Assembly: GCA_947311845.1 (NCBI GenBank)
Contig: CAMZMU010000115.1
Location: 33,729,263-33,793,262 of the forward strand
DNA length: 64,000 nt
Direction: 5' to 3'
From: Poa pratensis
Lineage: Eukaryota > Streptophyta > Magnoliopsida > Poales > Poaceae
Made by a program: the position numbers and the translations under genes. Positions 8,840-20,359 of the stretch are shown in pieces (position 1 is the stretch's first letter; each line of letters opens with the position of its first letter). The notes under the pieces are model-generated. The model was not told where the DNA came from, searched no databases, and saw only the letters and a program-made list of their open reading frames with translations.

Positions 8840-11800
8840 TCAGATGGAGACGCTGTTGGGGATGCCCTTGGCGGTGAGGCCGGCGGCGTCGCCCTTGGTG
8901 TCGGAGGTGTTGGGGTAGAGCAGCATGTAAGGGAACTTGGCCGGACCGTTGCGGTTCTTGAGCTGCGGGTCGGCGTTCATGCCCACCACCTTGCTCTCGA
9001 TCTCCACCAGCCGGTCGCTGAACCGCTTGAACACCTCCAGCGCCTTGGGGTCTGAGGTCCACTCCGGCGTGTCGCGCTGCCCGAGGTAGAGCTCGTCGGA
9101 GGAGTGCTTGGAGAGCACCTCCAGCAGGGATATCCCGATGATGGTCTGGATCTGGCTGGTGATGGTGTGGACGAATGCCCTCTCCGGGTCGCGCCCCAGC
9201 TCCGCGTACTCCTCGGTGCCGGGCTCCGGCATGCGGCGCCGGCTCACCGTCGGCCTGTTGGGGAGGAACCCAGCGTACGGGTACTGCCCGAAGTTGACGG
9301 CCGCGTGCAGCGCGGACGCGATCCAGATGATGGTGGTGCAGGACTTGGCCAGCTCCGGCACGGTCTGCATCCTGGGCCACCACGGCGCGTCCTTGAGGTC
9401 GCCGTGCCCGACCTCGCGCGCCTCCTTCCACCACGCCTGTAGCTCCACGTCGGCCCGGAGCACGCCGTCGTCCGGGTAGTAGATTGCCAGGTACTCGTCC
9501 ACGTACCGCTCGATGGCGTCCCAGATGGCCAGCCCGTCCGCCGCGTACGGGTAGTCCTCGATGAGCAGCCGCACCTTGTAGGGGCTCGACGGGTCCGCCA
9601 CCGCCACGCCACGCTTGAGCAGGTCGTCGGGGAGGCCCTGCTCGGTGAAGTTCCAGCCCTTGTACACCACGGCTGACATCCGCAGCGCGAACTTGCCCGG
9701 GAAGACGGTCATCTCGAAGATGCCGCCGGCGTTGATGAGCGTCTGCCGCGCCAGCCCGTTGATGGTCATGGTGTCGCGGTAGTGCGGGCTCAGCAGCTTG
9801 TGCACCGGGTGCGTCACGCCCAGGTGCCGGTTCGTCGCGATCACGAACGGCTCCATCACCGCGTGCGTGTTCAGCCTGCACGCACAAGAAGATCACGAAC
9901 GGCTGAATTAGTTTCGTTGCAATATAAGTGTCAGTGTTAGTCCAGCCACTCAGCAGTGAGCACACGTACCAGTGGCTGACGAGCTGGTGCCACCCGGAGT
10001 CGTTGACGGCCACGTAGGCCTTGGCCAGCTCCCACACCCAGCCTTCGACGCTGCCGCTCGGCACCGGCGTGTACACCTTGCTCTTGGCGGTGGTCAGGCC
10101 GCCCTGGATGAGAGGTTCGCTCAGCTCGATGGCGAGCGGCGTGAGCCTGCCGTCCCCGCGCAGGAAGAAGATCGTCCTGGTGGCGTAGATGAAGTTGCCG
10201 TCCAGATTGTTGACGTCGATCAGGAACGGCATGAACCGGTCGTGGTGATCCAGGATGTACAGCCTGTTGCTTTCAAGCGCCTTCTGGACGCTGAGGCCCT
10301 CGAGGTTCTTCTCGACGTGTGCCGCCGTGATGGTGCTGGTGTGGTCGCCGTACTTGCTAGGGTCAAGAGTACTTTTCGGTGGGAACTCCTGCATGATCGA
10401 TCGAGTTGTGTTCTCAGTGGCCGATCCATGGACGATGTATTCAGCATTTGTTCACTACTTCACTCACCGTTAGACGCGTGATCATGACCGGGTTGACGCC
10501 GGCGAGCACCTCCCGCGCGAACTCCTCGTCAGTCCTCCACGCCTGCTTGTCATCTGCATACACAATGAATTGCATCCATCATCAGCCAAGCTTCGTCCCT
10601 TGCAGAGGTACTGTACACATTGCCGGAGGAGAATAGGTACCCTTGATGATGTCGGGCAGCGGGAGCTTGAGGAGGTAGTCGCCGCCGACGGGGATGAGGT
10701 CCTTGAGTAGCTGGAGCGGGAAGTTCTTGCGCATCTCCTCGAGCGCGGCGATCTGTGGCAGCTTGATGCCGCCCTCGTAGAGGTTGATGATGTCCTGGAA
10801 GGAGTCGAACTCGCCGGGGGTGGTGTCCACATAGGTGCGCACCGCCGGAACGATCCCCTGCGTGATGGCCTTGATGGAGTAGCCCAGGAAGTCTGACATC
10901 TTGAGGTGCCCGAACCTCTCGTCGCGCGGCACGTAGATCTGGTCCAGCAGCGACAGCCTGCTCTCCAGCGTCGGGTCTGCGACAAACCAACGGACACGTC
11001 AGCCAACTGATCTTACTACAAACCAGAAGGCCAACGTCCTGACAGTGTGGCCCACTCGACGGCGTACCGTTGGCGTTGGGCTTGCGGCCGGTTCGGCCGC
11101 GGCGAGGGTAAGGGTGGTCGGAGTTGCCGCCGAGGACGGGGCGGTCCTCGCCGAGGTCGTTGTAGACGTCGTAGCGGTAGACGCGGTCGTGCTCCTGGTA
11201 GGGGCCCTGCTGGTCGTCGCCCGAAGATTGCGGAGCTCGTCATCCCTGTAAGGCTTCAGCGCCGCCGGCATCTGGCTCGGCAGGTACGTCTGCCAAATGA
11301 CAAATTGGCATTCAGCTAGTTGCCCTGTCTAATCACTTGCTTGTCAGAAGAAGAAAAGATCTCCCGTTTGGTTGACTGCTACTACTACTACATTTGACCA
11401 AGGCAGCTGCTAGTACGATTCGGTTTTTTTAGTAACGAGTTTCACCATTTGTTTCTGAAAGTGAACTTAATTAGTGCCAGTGTATCATGCATCAATGATC
11501 TTTGTTAGTACTAAAAAGCTTCTTATCTAAAGTAATGCAGCTTGTTGGACACTTGGATTTAAGTCCAACTTCACCTGCCTACCACTACCATGGTGCCACG
11601 GCGCCAATCTCATTCAATCTTCTTAATTAACCCAACCGTATCTCCTTTGCTGCGACCAACACCAATTAAATAACGTTCCAGGTCCTCTAGCAACTGTAGT
11701 AATCTATAGTCGTAAACTGTGAGGACTGACTAAGATATGCTCACGAACGACAGAAGCTAGCTAGTGCAGGCTTACATCGTTGGCGAAGAAGACGCGGTTG

Positions 11801-12605
11801 TAGCTGTAGCTGGCGGCGGGGTAGATCCACGAGTTGGCGACGAAGGAGAGCTTGCCGCCGGCGCGGCCGGGCACGTCGTCGAGCGTGATGGTCTTGAGGA
11901 AGAACTCGGAGCTGTGGTAGTTGTTGACGATGATGGCGCCGGGCACGCCGAGCTTCTCCACCTCCCAGCTGAAGGTGAGCCCGAACTTGGACTCCCCCGT
12001 GGTGAGCGACGGCAGGCAGAGGCTCGTCAGCCACTGCTCCAGCTCCGCCTCCGCGCCCACCGTCCCGCGGCCGCCGTTGTCTGCACGCAGGTTCAGAGAG
12101 TTAATAATTTACATGATCCTACTGTAGCTAGTATAGTACGTGTCACTCCACTGACTTTCATCGTTACTGCAGCTTGTTTTTAGATTGTGTACGTGGCTGT
12201 GCTTTTGACGTGTCCTCTTCTACAGTTTGTGTTTTTACTTTGTGTGGCTCTGGTGTGTGGTGTGGCCATGCTCTTCTCTTCTTTACATGAAGAGTTAAAG
12301 ACGAGACACAGGCCGAGGCTATCTTTAACATCCATCCATGGCCGCCCACAAGAAAGAAAAGAGAGGCTCCTGGATCTGGATGCAAGCAAGGTGGTCGAGA
12401 TGTGCTTACTTTGGTCGACGATGGTGGAGCTGATAAGCTGGCAGGTGACGCCCTTGCCGAGGAACTCGGCGACGCCGTCGATGATGGTGGCGCCGAAGTC
12501 GTTGAGGTCGAGCACGTTCTTGCGCATGAGCACCACCGTCCCCTTGAGCCGCCCGTCGTTCCTGCTGGCCCCGGTGAGGTTGTCGATGAGCCCTCCCAGC
12601 AGCAT
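8840..12605 (-). CDS. LOX1: 9-lipoxygenase (LOX1-like), seven exons, frameshift in exon 3
   Basis: Lipoxygenases are non-haem iron dioxygenases that add O2 to linoleic or linolenic acid. Exons on the minus strand: 12605-12410, 12080-11776, 11289-11068, 10976-10641, 10553-10468, 10388-9970 and 9875-8840, all with GT/AG borders. The frame-corrected product is about 866 residues, the usual grass LOX1 length, with an N-terminal PLAT domain (to about residue 165) and a catalytic domain. Iron ligands are present: His521 and His526 (SHWLNTH), His712 and Asn716 (HAAVNFG), and the terminal Ile of PNSVSI. The TV pair after FEM (about 578-579) is typical of 9-lipoxygenases; no plastid transit peptide is seen, so a cytosolic enzyme is expected. 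Exon 3 lacks one G near 11219-11222: after DELRNLR the frame shifts, and the exon is 222 nt where phase requires 223. It is either a recent pseudogene or a sequence error. An unusual Arg lies in FALRMSA. Confidence 0.93.
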
Positions 12606-12610
12606 CTTGG

Positions 12611-12700
12611 CTTCACTAGCTAGTCCCTCGAGTGTGTGTGTGTGTTTCAGTGGGTAGAGACTGCGAGTAGTGTGGGGAGCTCGTGGCGCGTTTTATAGGC
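12611..12700 (-). promoter_or_regulatory. lipoxygenase core promoter and 5' UTR
   Basis: On the minus strand CCTATAAAACG (12690-12700) is a good TATA box about 90 nt before the ATG, placing transcription start near 12660. The leader contains an (AC)n run at about 12630-12645. Confidence 0.65.
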
Positions 12701-12884
12701 CGGAGATCGTACGGATGGCTGGGGAGTGTGGCGAGGCGAGAGCTGAGCGTTCAATCGCTCGCCATACGTGCCGCCGCCGTGCCGATCAATCGAGGCCCCG
12801 GTGACGCGTCTGATGTCTGTGCGTGTCGTCGGTCGGGTCAATAGTTGGCTGACCGGTGCGTGCATGGAGGTGAATGGATATTTG
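12701..12884. other. upstream region of the lipoxygenase gene
   Basis: GC-rich upstream sequence between the TATA box and a LINE insertion. No specific regulatory element is claimed. The LINE at 12885 limits the proximal promoter to about 200 bp of original sequence. Confidence 0.4.
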
Positions 12885-13906
12885 TTTTGTCTCCATAATC
12901 TTTTTTGCAAAAAATTTGCCTTTTATATTGGTAATAGGAGAAGCAAATATAGATGGGCTAAGCTAAAAAAAATAGAGATTCACATTGTCCGCTTTAAGAA
13001 ATAATCTCTCCTAAATGCTTATCTAATCTTTTGAAGAAAAAAAACATGTTGTTGAAGACGCCAGCGTTTCTTTCCTTCCGAATCTCCCAGGTAAGCAGAT
13101 TGATGACCGATTTGATTCTCTTGGTATGAGCAGTTGGGGTCTTGACAATCGCGTGCCAATAATTAAGGACAGATGAACGTCCCAAACCCATGTCTTGAAC
13201 CAAGGAAGACTATGAAAGGAGCAGGGGTGGACCCTAGGAATTGAGCCTTGTATGTCGGTCCTGCAAAATAGCGCCCGCTAGTTGTGAGAGTCCAGATGAT
13301 GGTGTCTGCATTGCCAGGGACCAAAGTAATGCCTTGGAGGAGGTCCCAGAGCTTGATGAACCGTGTGATGTGGTCGACGGTGAAGTTTTGAACCGAGATG
13401 TCCGCGATCCAGTTGTTGACTAGCGCGTCCTGAACGCATCTTTTCTTTTTCTTGGAGACCTCATAGATTTTTGGCGCAATAGACTTCGGAAATGTCCCGA
13501 TGAGCCAAGAAGAGGACCAGAAACTAGCAGTTAAGCAACTCCCTATAGTGACTTTTTTGCCAGCGTTGAACAGCTCTCTGTCAATAGTCTTATTGGGAGT
13601 TTCTAAGCCAACCCAAGGCTTATCAGGAGCCATCCACTCGAACCAGAGCCAATGCAGACGAAGGGCACGAGCAAATTTATCCAGGTCGAGAATCCCAAAC
13701 CCCCCTAGCTTCTTTGGGCAAGAAACCTTCGCCCAGCATAATTTGCATTTTTCGCCGTTCACTTTGTCACTTGCGGCCCATAACATACTTATGCGAAGCT
13801 TGTCGAAAACTTTTAGGGTAGCTTTATCCACCTTGATGATAGTGAGAAGGAAGATCCGCAAGGCGGCAAGGACCGATTTTACAAGAGCAATTTTGTCTCT
13901 ATAATC
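12885..13906 (-). mobile_element. 5'-truncated L1-type LINE with 16-bp TSD
   Basis: The body 12901-13890 is flanked by TTTTGTCTCCATAATC (12885-12900) and TTTTGTCTCTATAATC (13891-13906), one mismatch in 16. The minus strand ends with an A-rich tail and a CAATATAAAAGGCAAATT-type 3' end like the LINE at 4828. It encodes the C-terminal part of ORF2: from 13861 the frame reads KVFDKLRISMLWA, CPKKLGGFGILDL and LRLHWLWFEW, then the zf-RVT start (WTLTTSGRYFAGPTYKAQF). After an internal deletion, a second frame (13203-12994) gives the usual LINE end with WEIRKERNAGVF. Reverse-transcriptase catalytic motifs are lost. Insertion was by target-primed reverse transcription, just upstream of the lipoxygenase promoter. 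Confidence 0.93.
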
Positions 13907-15156
13907 ATCATGGCTTCATGGGGACTGCTACTTCGTGTACATTTGCTACCGCGATTCCGCGAAGCTTTGAGTCGAAGGACGTGAGAGACGCTGCATCTGA
14001 CCCATGGAGTCGTTGCTGCCTAAACTTAACCCTACATTTTTTTTTTATTCATCTCCTTCCATTGGGGCTTTGGTCGAATTGTGCTCAAATATTCGGTCCC
14101 TAACAATGAAATATCTTCAACCGTAGAAGTATTATCTAGTGTCGGGCCACAACGAGGCTGCCTTTTTTTCTTTAGGGCGAGGAAAGCTCGAGGCTTCATG
14201 GAGCTGATTTTTTAATAAATGTTATTTAAAAGTTTTGGTTTGTTTTCCATGTATACATACAAATGTTTTCTTTATGTTTATTAGTTTTTGTTATTATTAT
14301 GGTCTACGCAACATTCATAAAAAGTGTGCCTCTAATGGAAATAAAAAATCGATTTGGCTCCCCACATTTATCTTTTTTGTAGATGATAGCTGAAGAAGAT
14401 ATTTGGATAAAAGTTACTATATGTACACTCTAGACCTGTTTATCAGATTTTTTTTATCTATAGAAGTTGGTTTTTGAAATTTGAAGATAATCGAGCTCCC
14501 TCGGTTGTTAGGAACTTATGCAAAAATATCAACTTGATAAGACTTATTGCCAGGCAGCAGCGAGGCCAGTGTGCCAAAAAACGTGCACTCTCTTGGAAAG
14601 ATCATCATCCATCGGAATTAATATGTGTGCATACCCGGGGTATGATACCCCACTTAACCTCTAGAATTCCCGGTTCACCGTAATCTTTATACTGGCCACC
14701 AAACCCATGGCCGGATCTATGCTATCGGAATTGAAGTTCAAGTACTGAAACGTAGGACTCACACAGAGCAATCACGCTGTCTCGATCTGTGAATCAGAGT
14801 CAAGACTGTCGTTAAACCGCGATATAAAGCCGACGTCCATGGAATGGATGGGGACCCGGCCGGGACTCGCTTGCAAGCGCGGGCCGGCGTCGCGTCCTGC
14901 GTCTCACATTCACATGGGCTGCTGGATGCATGCCCACAGTAGGTCTCGCAGCCCAATCAATGCGCGAGAGCCTGGTTAGGTGCCACTCCATTGTCCCCTG
15001 ACTTGTGCGGCCAGTGATCACGGAACCACAGGTGTACGTGGCAAATCGTAGTAGACACTGACACATGAACATGAGGCTAAAAGGTGTGGAAGATACAACC
15101 ATAATTTTTCAACTAAAAATATGATGATACGTGACCTGTGCAAAAAAATAAAGACC
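13907..15156. other. intergenic DNA, no gene recognised
   Basis: About 1.25 kb with only short frames. I saw no clear inverted repeats, LTR or RNA gene. AT-rich runs at 14030-14045 and 14160-14470 are simple low-complexity sequence. Confidence 0.5.
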
Positions 15157-15386
15157 TAAGAGATTATTTGGCACCCAACATTTTATTTTATTTGACAGAA
15201 ATTTTATTAGGAAAATAATAATGACAGCGTTAGGGATAAAAATTAGCATAACATAGAATAAGAATTTGTTGAAATTCCAAATGAAATGACATGTCTAATT
15301 CCATGCGAGTCAAACAGGTTGGGTATAAAATCACAAATGAATTCCATGATTCCGGCTCAAAATAATGGCTACCATACAGCCTCTAA
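15157..15386. mobile_element. Tourist-like MITE, TSD TAA
   Basis: The body 15160-15383 (224 bp) is flanked by TAA on both sides. The ends are GAGATTATTTGGCACCC and, inverted, GAGGCTGTATGGTAGCC (12 of 17 match), consistent with a decayed PIF/Harbinger MITE. It is AT-rich with no coding capacity. Confidence 0.65.
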
Positions 15387-16427
15387 GTGATTCGTATCAT
15401 GTGCTGTTCACACTTTTTTTCACGGGTCACATATGGTAATATTTTTGCGTGAAAATATGTGGGTGCACAACACAATCTATGTTCATGATTTATTTCATAA
15501 TTTTTGAAAACTCCAAGGTAGGGCATTCAGTTTGAGGGGGGACTAGTTGCAAATTGTAGTTTCCGGAACATCATAGCGTGGCGTACATTGAGGAAATACT
15601 AGTTCAACTTTCTTAGCCAACTTATTGCAAGCTTTACCTTTTTTTTTTTTTTGCTGGAGTTCGCAATGTTTGAGGGGGGACGAACGAGACTGCATGTGGC
15701 GGACCGCCGACGGCGATGACGATTTAATCAGTTCGATAGGTACTACGTCCGACTTATGAGCTGGCCAGATCGATGGATCTTAATTGGATCAAGCATTGCA
15801 TGTCTCACATTTTGCTCGATATCATCTCAACGAAAAGGAAAGTGAAATGAACAGTGATCCGGCCCTCGAGGCTAGCCTGGGCCTGGCGGTCTACTGCATA
15901 AGAAAAAAGGGGAAGTGTCCTTAACATGCAGGCATTAGCAGCACGCAAGGACTACTGGTTGGTGGACAATGCTTACTGGAAGTTAAAAAGTTCGAACGAG
16001 AAGTATAACAATTAGACTATATGAAAGTTCATTTTCAAGCACAAAAGTTCCACTTCTCGAGAAATGCTAATCACATACATTCTTAACTTACCTGAAAACC
16101 AAACTTCATCCTGATCAGGATGGAAGTGCAAAGCCTGAATTCACTTCAGGGTGTAAAATGAGCGCATAAGTTAGACAAGAAAAAATGGACCTTTTCCTCC
16201 AACCACATAATAACTATACTTGACCACGGTAACAGCTCGTAACCCAGTACTCACTACAACTGTTCTCTTTTTATTTCACCTTACAGCAGTTCACAGTTTC
16301 ACATTATATTACACACGGATGAGGGCAAACCAACAACTGTTCATGCAGCCAAGCAGGTAAAAATCATCAAAATGATATACTCGCCTATGTAGCATTACAC
16401 TTATATGTACCTCCCAGTGATCTGCAT
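15387..16427. other. 3' flank of the F-box/LysM gene and intergenic DNA
   Basis: No coding sequence recognised. The part nearest 16427 is presumably the 3' UTR of the minus-strand F-box/LysM gene, but no convincing poly(A) signal was singled out. Confidence 0.4.
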
Positions 16428-19400
16428 CTACCTGCCTGTCTGTTGCCGCTCCCACCTAAGGTCCTCGGAGAACTGCATCATAGCAGCTTTTGGATCACCG
16501 TCGGTGACGGATAGGTAGTACTCAGAAGTTCCGTCATCAACACGCAGGCTTCGCCTCACTGACTCGAGGATCCGTTTGCTTTGTCTTTTAGCAGCTGCAG
16601 TGTTTGCCGACGATTCTGCGTTTCCAGTCGGGTGACCATCAGGATAAAAAACCGCGACCTCTCTCCTCGCATTGTGATCCATCTCAATGTAGCACGTGCT
16701 ACCCAGCAGAATTTCTGGATCACTGATTGGAATCAGAAGCCTCTCCCTCGAATAGATACCATGGTCACTCATCATGTTGTTGAACCGTTTGATATCGGTC
16801 ACCTGGTTGCAATTCACAGAATAAATCAAAGACGGTTGGATCAAGAATAGAGAAGGTTTGGTCACACAGGAAGCATAGAACTGTACAGCTTTCTGAATCA
16901 ATGGAAATGTTTGTATACAATATAAAAGCAATCACAAATGAAGTCGCTGGGCTGCTGGGGGGATACAAAAAAAAATCATATTTGAGTTGGATTGATAGTT
17001 TCACCAATAACAGTAGTCCAAAACAAGTTTGAATATGCACGTGGCCAAGGTTTAGGATTAACTCTATATCAGCAACAGTGAACATTGAAAAGGTTATTAG
17101 CTGAAGGTGTTATACAGCAGTCCCCAAACACGAGAATTTACTATGGCGATTTTATGATAACCAAACCTTTTCTACCACTGGCCTATGTCGGTAGGGTTCA
17201 TAGTTTTAGAGGGGGTACAAGACATCTAGTTGCAGTAGAGGTGGTACCAGTGATATGGGCTATATGGAAATCCAGAAATGTTGGTTGTTTCCGTAATATT
17301 TATCTTACGACCCGACAAATGTGGTGGCTAAGATCAGGGTTGCAAATGGGTCACCTTACGTGTACCATCTAACCCTCTTTAGTCAATCAAATGACCTAGT
17401 TTTCCAAAAGTGATGTGATTTTGGAAATTTAGCTCATTTGATTGAAGAAAGATGGTCGGAGGTACCCTACTGGTCACCAATTTGCACCTCTAGCCAAGAT
17501 GGCTTATTAGCTTAACTTTTGGGCTGAAATTCAGAGACCAGGCTTAAGAGAAATAAGGTTATTAGCTGAAGGTGTTCTACAGAGTCTCCAAATCAAACAA
17601 TTCACTATGGCGATTATATGAAAAGAAAACCTTTTCTATGACTGGCCTGTGTAGATAGGGTTCCTAGTTTTAGAGGGGGTACAAGACATCTAGTGCAAAT
17701 TGGTCACCCTCAAGGTACCCTCCAACCTTTTTTAGTTCAATCAAATGAACTGGTTTTCCAAAACAAAACAAAAGTGGTGTGATTTTGGAAATTTAGTCCA
17801 TTTGACTCTACAAACAGGGTTGGATGGTACCCTAATGGTCAAGAATTTGCACCTCTAACTAAGATGGCTTATTAGCTTGGGCTAAAATTCAGAGACCATG
17901 GTTAAGAGAAATAAGGGGCAAAGGTTGCTGCTCCAGGTTGAGGCCGAAGTCTTCAGTCGCGTGGGCGCGTGCAGATGGTGCTCAGGATCCCTGGATGAGA
18001 TGTTACTGGGTTGGAAGTCCTGAGGCAACAAGAAGCAACAAGAGAATGCTAGAGGTTGGAACTTTGGGACTTTTCAGTATGTCATATATCGTTCTTGTGT
18101 CCCGTGTATCTTGTTTTGGTCGTAGAGTTACTGAAAAACTGCTGTAAGGAAGTTCAAACTGTGTTTGTTAGTTTGTTACCCAGCTTGGTCAAATATTGGA
18201 CAGTGTGACAACTTGTTTTATGAATTTCAGAAAACCTTGCGAGGTAACTCGATAATTTTGAGAGCTAACAGAGTAAGCCACCACAGCCTTATTATCAATT
18301 AGAACATTCATTTTAATAGATAATACAACTGTGTAACAACTAATGAGTAGTTATATTATGGAAGTAGCACATCAATCGTCAAACGTTGTACCATGACCAT
18401 CAGATAGCCGACGGCAGAAACATGGTAAACAATGTAAACGACAACGGTGTGAGTTACTCGATACTCAGAATTGAGTTGATTGTCTTTCGGGGTCACTATT
18501 ATTATTATTATGTTGGAAAAGGTGGTCACAAATTATTGTAGTTACTTCCGACATTTTCTCATTTCAGTTTGGACTACCTGATCAACAACCACTATGATGA
18601 CTCTTATAGCCTTTTCAGGTTCCGGTAGCTCTATATTCGGGTAAGTAGATATAGTCTCGCACAATAAATCATGCGGAACTCAACATTATCGACTTTGATA
18701 CTATCACTGAATCTGTCAATTTCAGTACTGTATAGTGGATTGGTGCTGCCAGGGCAGTCAATCAATAAAAAGTACTATGATTCAACAAAGAACAACTAAT
18801 GAGTAACTACAAATATTATGGAAGTGGTACATCTATCGTCAAACACTGTATCATGAACATCAGATAGCCGACTGACAGAAACATGACAACAATGTAAACG
18901 ACAACGGTGTGAGTTCCTCGACACTGAGAATTGAGGTGACTGTCTTTCGGGATCACTATTGTTATTATGCTGGAAGAGGTGGTAACAAATTATTGTACGT
19001 AGTTACTTTTGACATGTTCATTTTATTTTAGACTACCTGCTCAACAACCACCATGATGACTCTTATAGCGTTTTCAGGTTCCAGTAGCTCTATCTTCGGA
19101 TAAGAAGAAAGGAGTCTCGCATCATAGATCATGCGGAATTCAATACTTGTCGACTTTGATACTATCACCGAATCTGTCAATTTCAGTACTGGATAGTGGA
19201 TTGGTGGTGCCACGGGGTACTCATCAAACGATAAAAAGCATGATTCAGCAAAGAACAAGCTTCAGACAGAAAGGAGGAGATGGATGATAACAGGAACCTT
19301 GAAAAATGGTAACAACTAACGAGTAGTTAAAAACATGATTCAGCAAAGAACAAATTGTTTTATCAATTTCAGAACTGAAATTGGGTGCAGAGCCCCTACA

Positions 19401-20359
19401 TTCAAGAAAAATGGTAACAGGAACCTTGAAAGCGGAAAGGTAACTCAATAATTTTGACCTACCAGAGTAAGCCACCACAGCCTTATTATCAATTAGAACA
19501 TAGATACAACTGTGTAACAACTAACGAGTAGTTAAAAACATTACGGAAGTAGCACATCTATCGTCAACCATTGTATCATGACCATCAGATGACTGACCGA
19601 AACATGATAAACAATGTAAAGGACAAGTCGACAACTGTGTGAGATCCTCGACACTGAGAATTGAGGTGATTGTATTTCAGGATCACAGTTATTATCATGC
19701 TGGAAAAGGTGGTCACAAATAATTGTACTTAATTTCGAATTTTGTTCATTTACATTTTAGACTACCTGCTCAACAACCACTATGATGACTCTTAAAGCGT
19801 TTTCAGGTTCCAGTAGCTATATCTTCGGATAAGTCATAGATCATGCGGAATTCAATATTATCGACTTTCATACTGTTACCGAATGTGTCAATTTCAGTAC
19901 TGGATTGGTGCAGCCACGGGGCAGTCTATATGATTCAGCAGAGAACAAGCTTCGGAGGGAAAAGGAGGAGACGGATGATACCTGGACGGAATACTTGACC
20001 GCGATGCCGGGGACGGTGTCCCCGCGTCTGACGGTGTGCGATAGCGCGTAGCGGCCGAGCGATGCGGCGCACCAGAAGGCCCTGGTGGCCGGCTCGCCGA
20101 CGACGCGGCGCACGCCCCAGGGCGCTCGGAAGGCGGCCTCCAGCACGGCGCGGTCGGAGGCGACCGCGCGCCACGGGCGGCAGACGCAGGCCGCGCGCGC
20201 GACGTCCGCGGGCGGGAGGCGGTGCAGGATCGCCCGCAGGAGGTCGCCCGGGAGGTGCTGCGCGCTCATCGGGGACACCGCCGCCTCCGGATCGGACGGT
20301 GGTGAGGGGTTGGTGGAGGAGAGGCCGCGGTCGGCGCCGTCTCCGCCGAGGCGGTCCAT
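16428..20359 (-). CDS. F-box protein with LysM domain, two exons
   Basis: Exon 1 is 20359-19982 and exon 2 is 16802-16428, both phase 0, with donor CAG|GTATCA and acceptor CCAG|GTG. The product is about 250 residues. The F-box spans about residues 35-72 (LPGDLLRAILHRLP, then CVCRPWRAVASD), and a LysM domain starts at about 107 (LSHTVRRGDTVPGIA) and is completed across the splice junction by VTDIKRFNNMMSDHGIYS and RLLIPI. This matches a small plant family typified by Arabidopsis At1g55000. The F-box would dock the protein to SKP1 in an SCF ubiquitin ligase; the LysM role and substrate are unknown, and no signal peptide is seen. The ATG giving MDRLGGDG is preferred by family length; a longer open frame extends upstream to 20500. 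The 3.18-kb intron is full of tandem duplications. Confidence 0.88.
17090..17918. repeat. intronic tandem duplication, about 465-bp unit
   Basis: AAGGTTATTAGCTGAAGGTG starts at 17090 and again at 17555, and both units end with AAGAGAAATAAGG. Many internal segments match, such as TAGAGGGGGTACAAGACATC. The first unit is longer because it contains a 104-bp insertion at 17235-17338. Confidence 0.92.
17229..17344 (+). mobile_element. LINE ORF2 fragment inside an intronic repeat
   Basis: This insertion of about 104 bp is absent from the second repeat unit and is flanked by GTTGCA on both sides (17229-17234 and 17339-17344). Its plus-strand frame reads VIWAIWKSRNVGCF, the motif near the C-terminus of plant LINE ORF2 proteins. 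The fragment is too short to be a full retroposition product. Confidence 0.6.
18210..19965. repeat. intronic tandem triplication, 459-bp core unit
   Basis: The anchor ACTACCTG followed by TCAACAACCAC (last base variable) and ATGATGACTCTTA starts at 18573, 19032 and 19761. Around each are the same series: a stretch with AGTAGCACATC, CCATCAGAT, GACAACGGTGTGAG (variant in copy 3), ATCATGCGGAA and CAATTTCAGTACTG. The 459-bp spacing between copies 1 and 2 is the core period; the 729-bp spacing to copy 3 includes a further partial duplication near 19310-19440. The third copy runs to the exon 1 donor site, so the splice-donor flank itself was copied. Confidence 0.92.

Noticed and set aside
8790..10394. 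534-codon minus-strand frame through the lipoxygenase gene
   Set aside because: Its first part is true exon 6, but it reads through intron 6 and then runs in the wrong frame over exon 7; splicing to 9875 gives the correct protein.
9972..10481. 169-codon plus-strand frame opposite lipoxygenase exon 6
   Set aside because: Antisense to a conserved exon with GT/AG borders; no independent evidence of coding.
19028..19258. 76-codon minus-strand frame with VLKLTDSV, similar to one near 19890
   Set aside because: The similarity comes from the tandem-duplicated intron sequence, not from coding exons.
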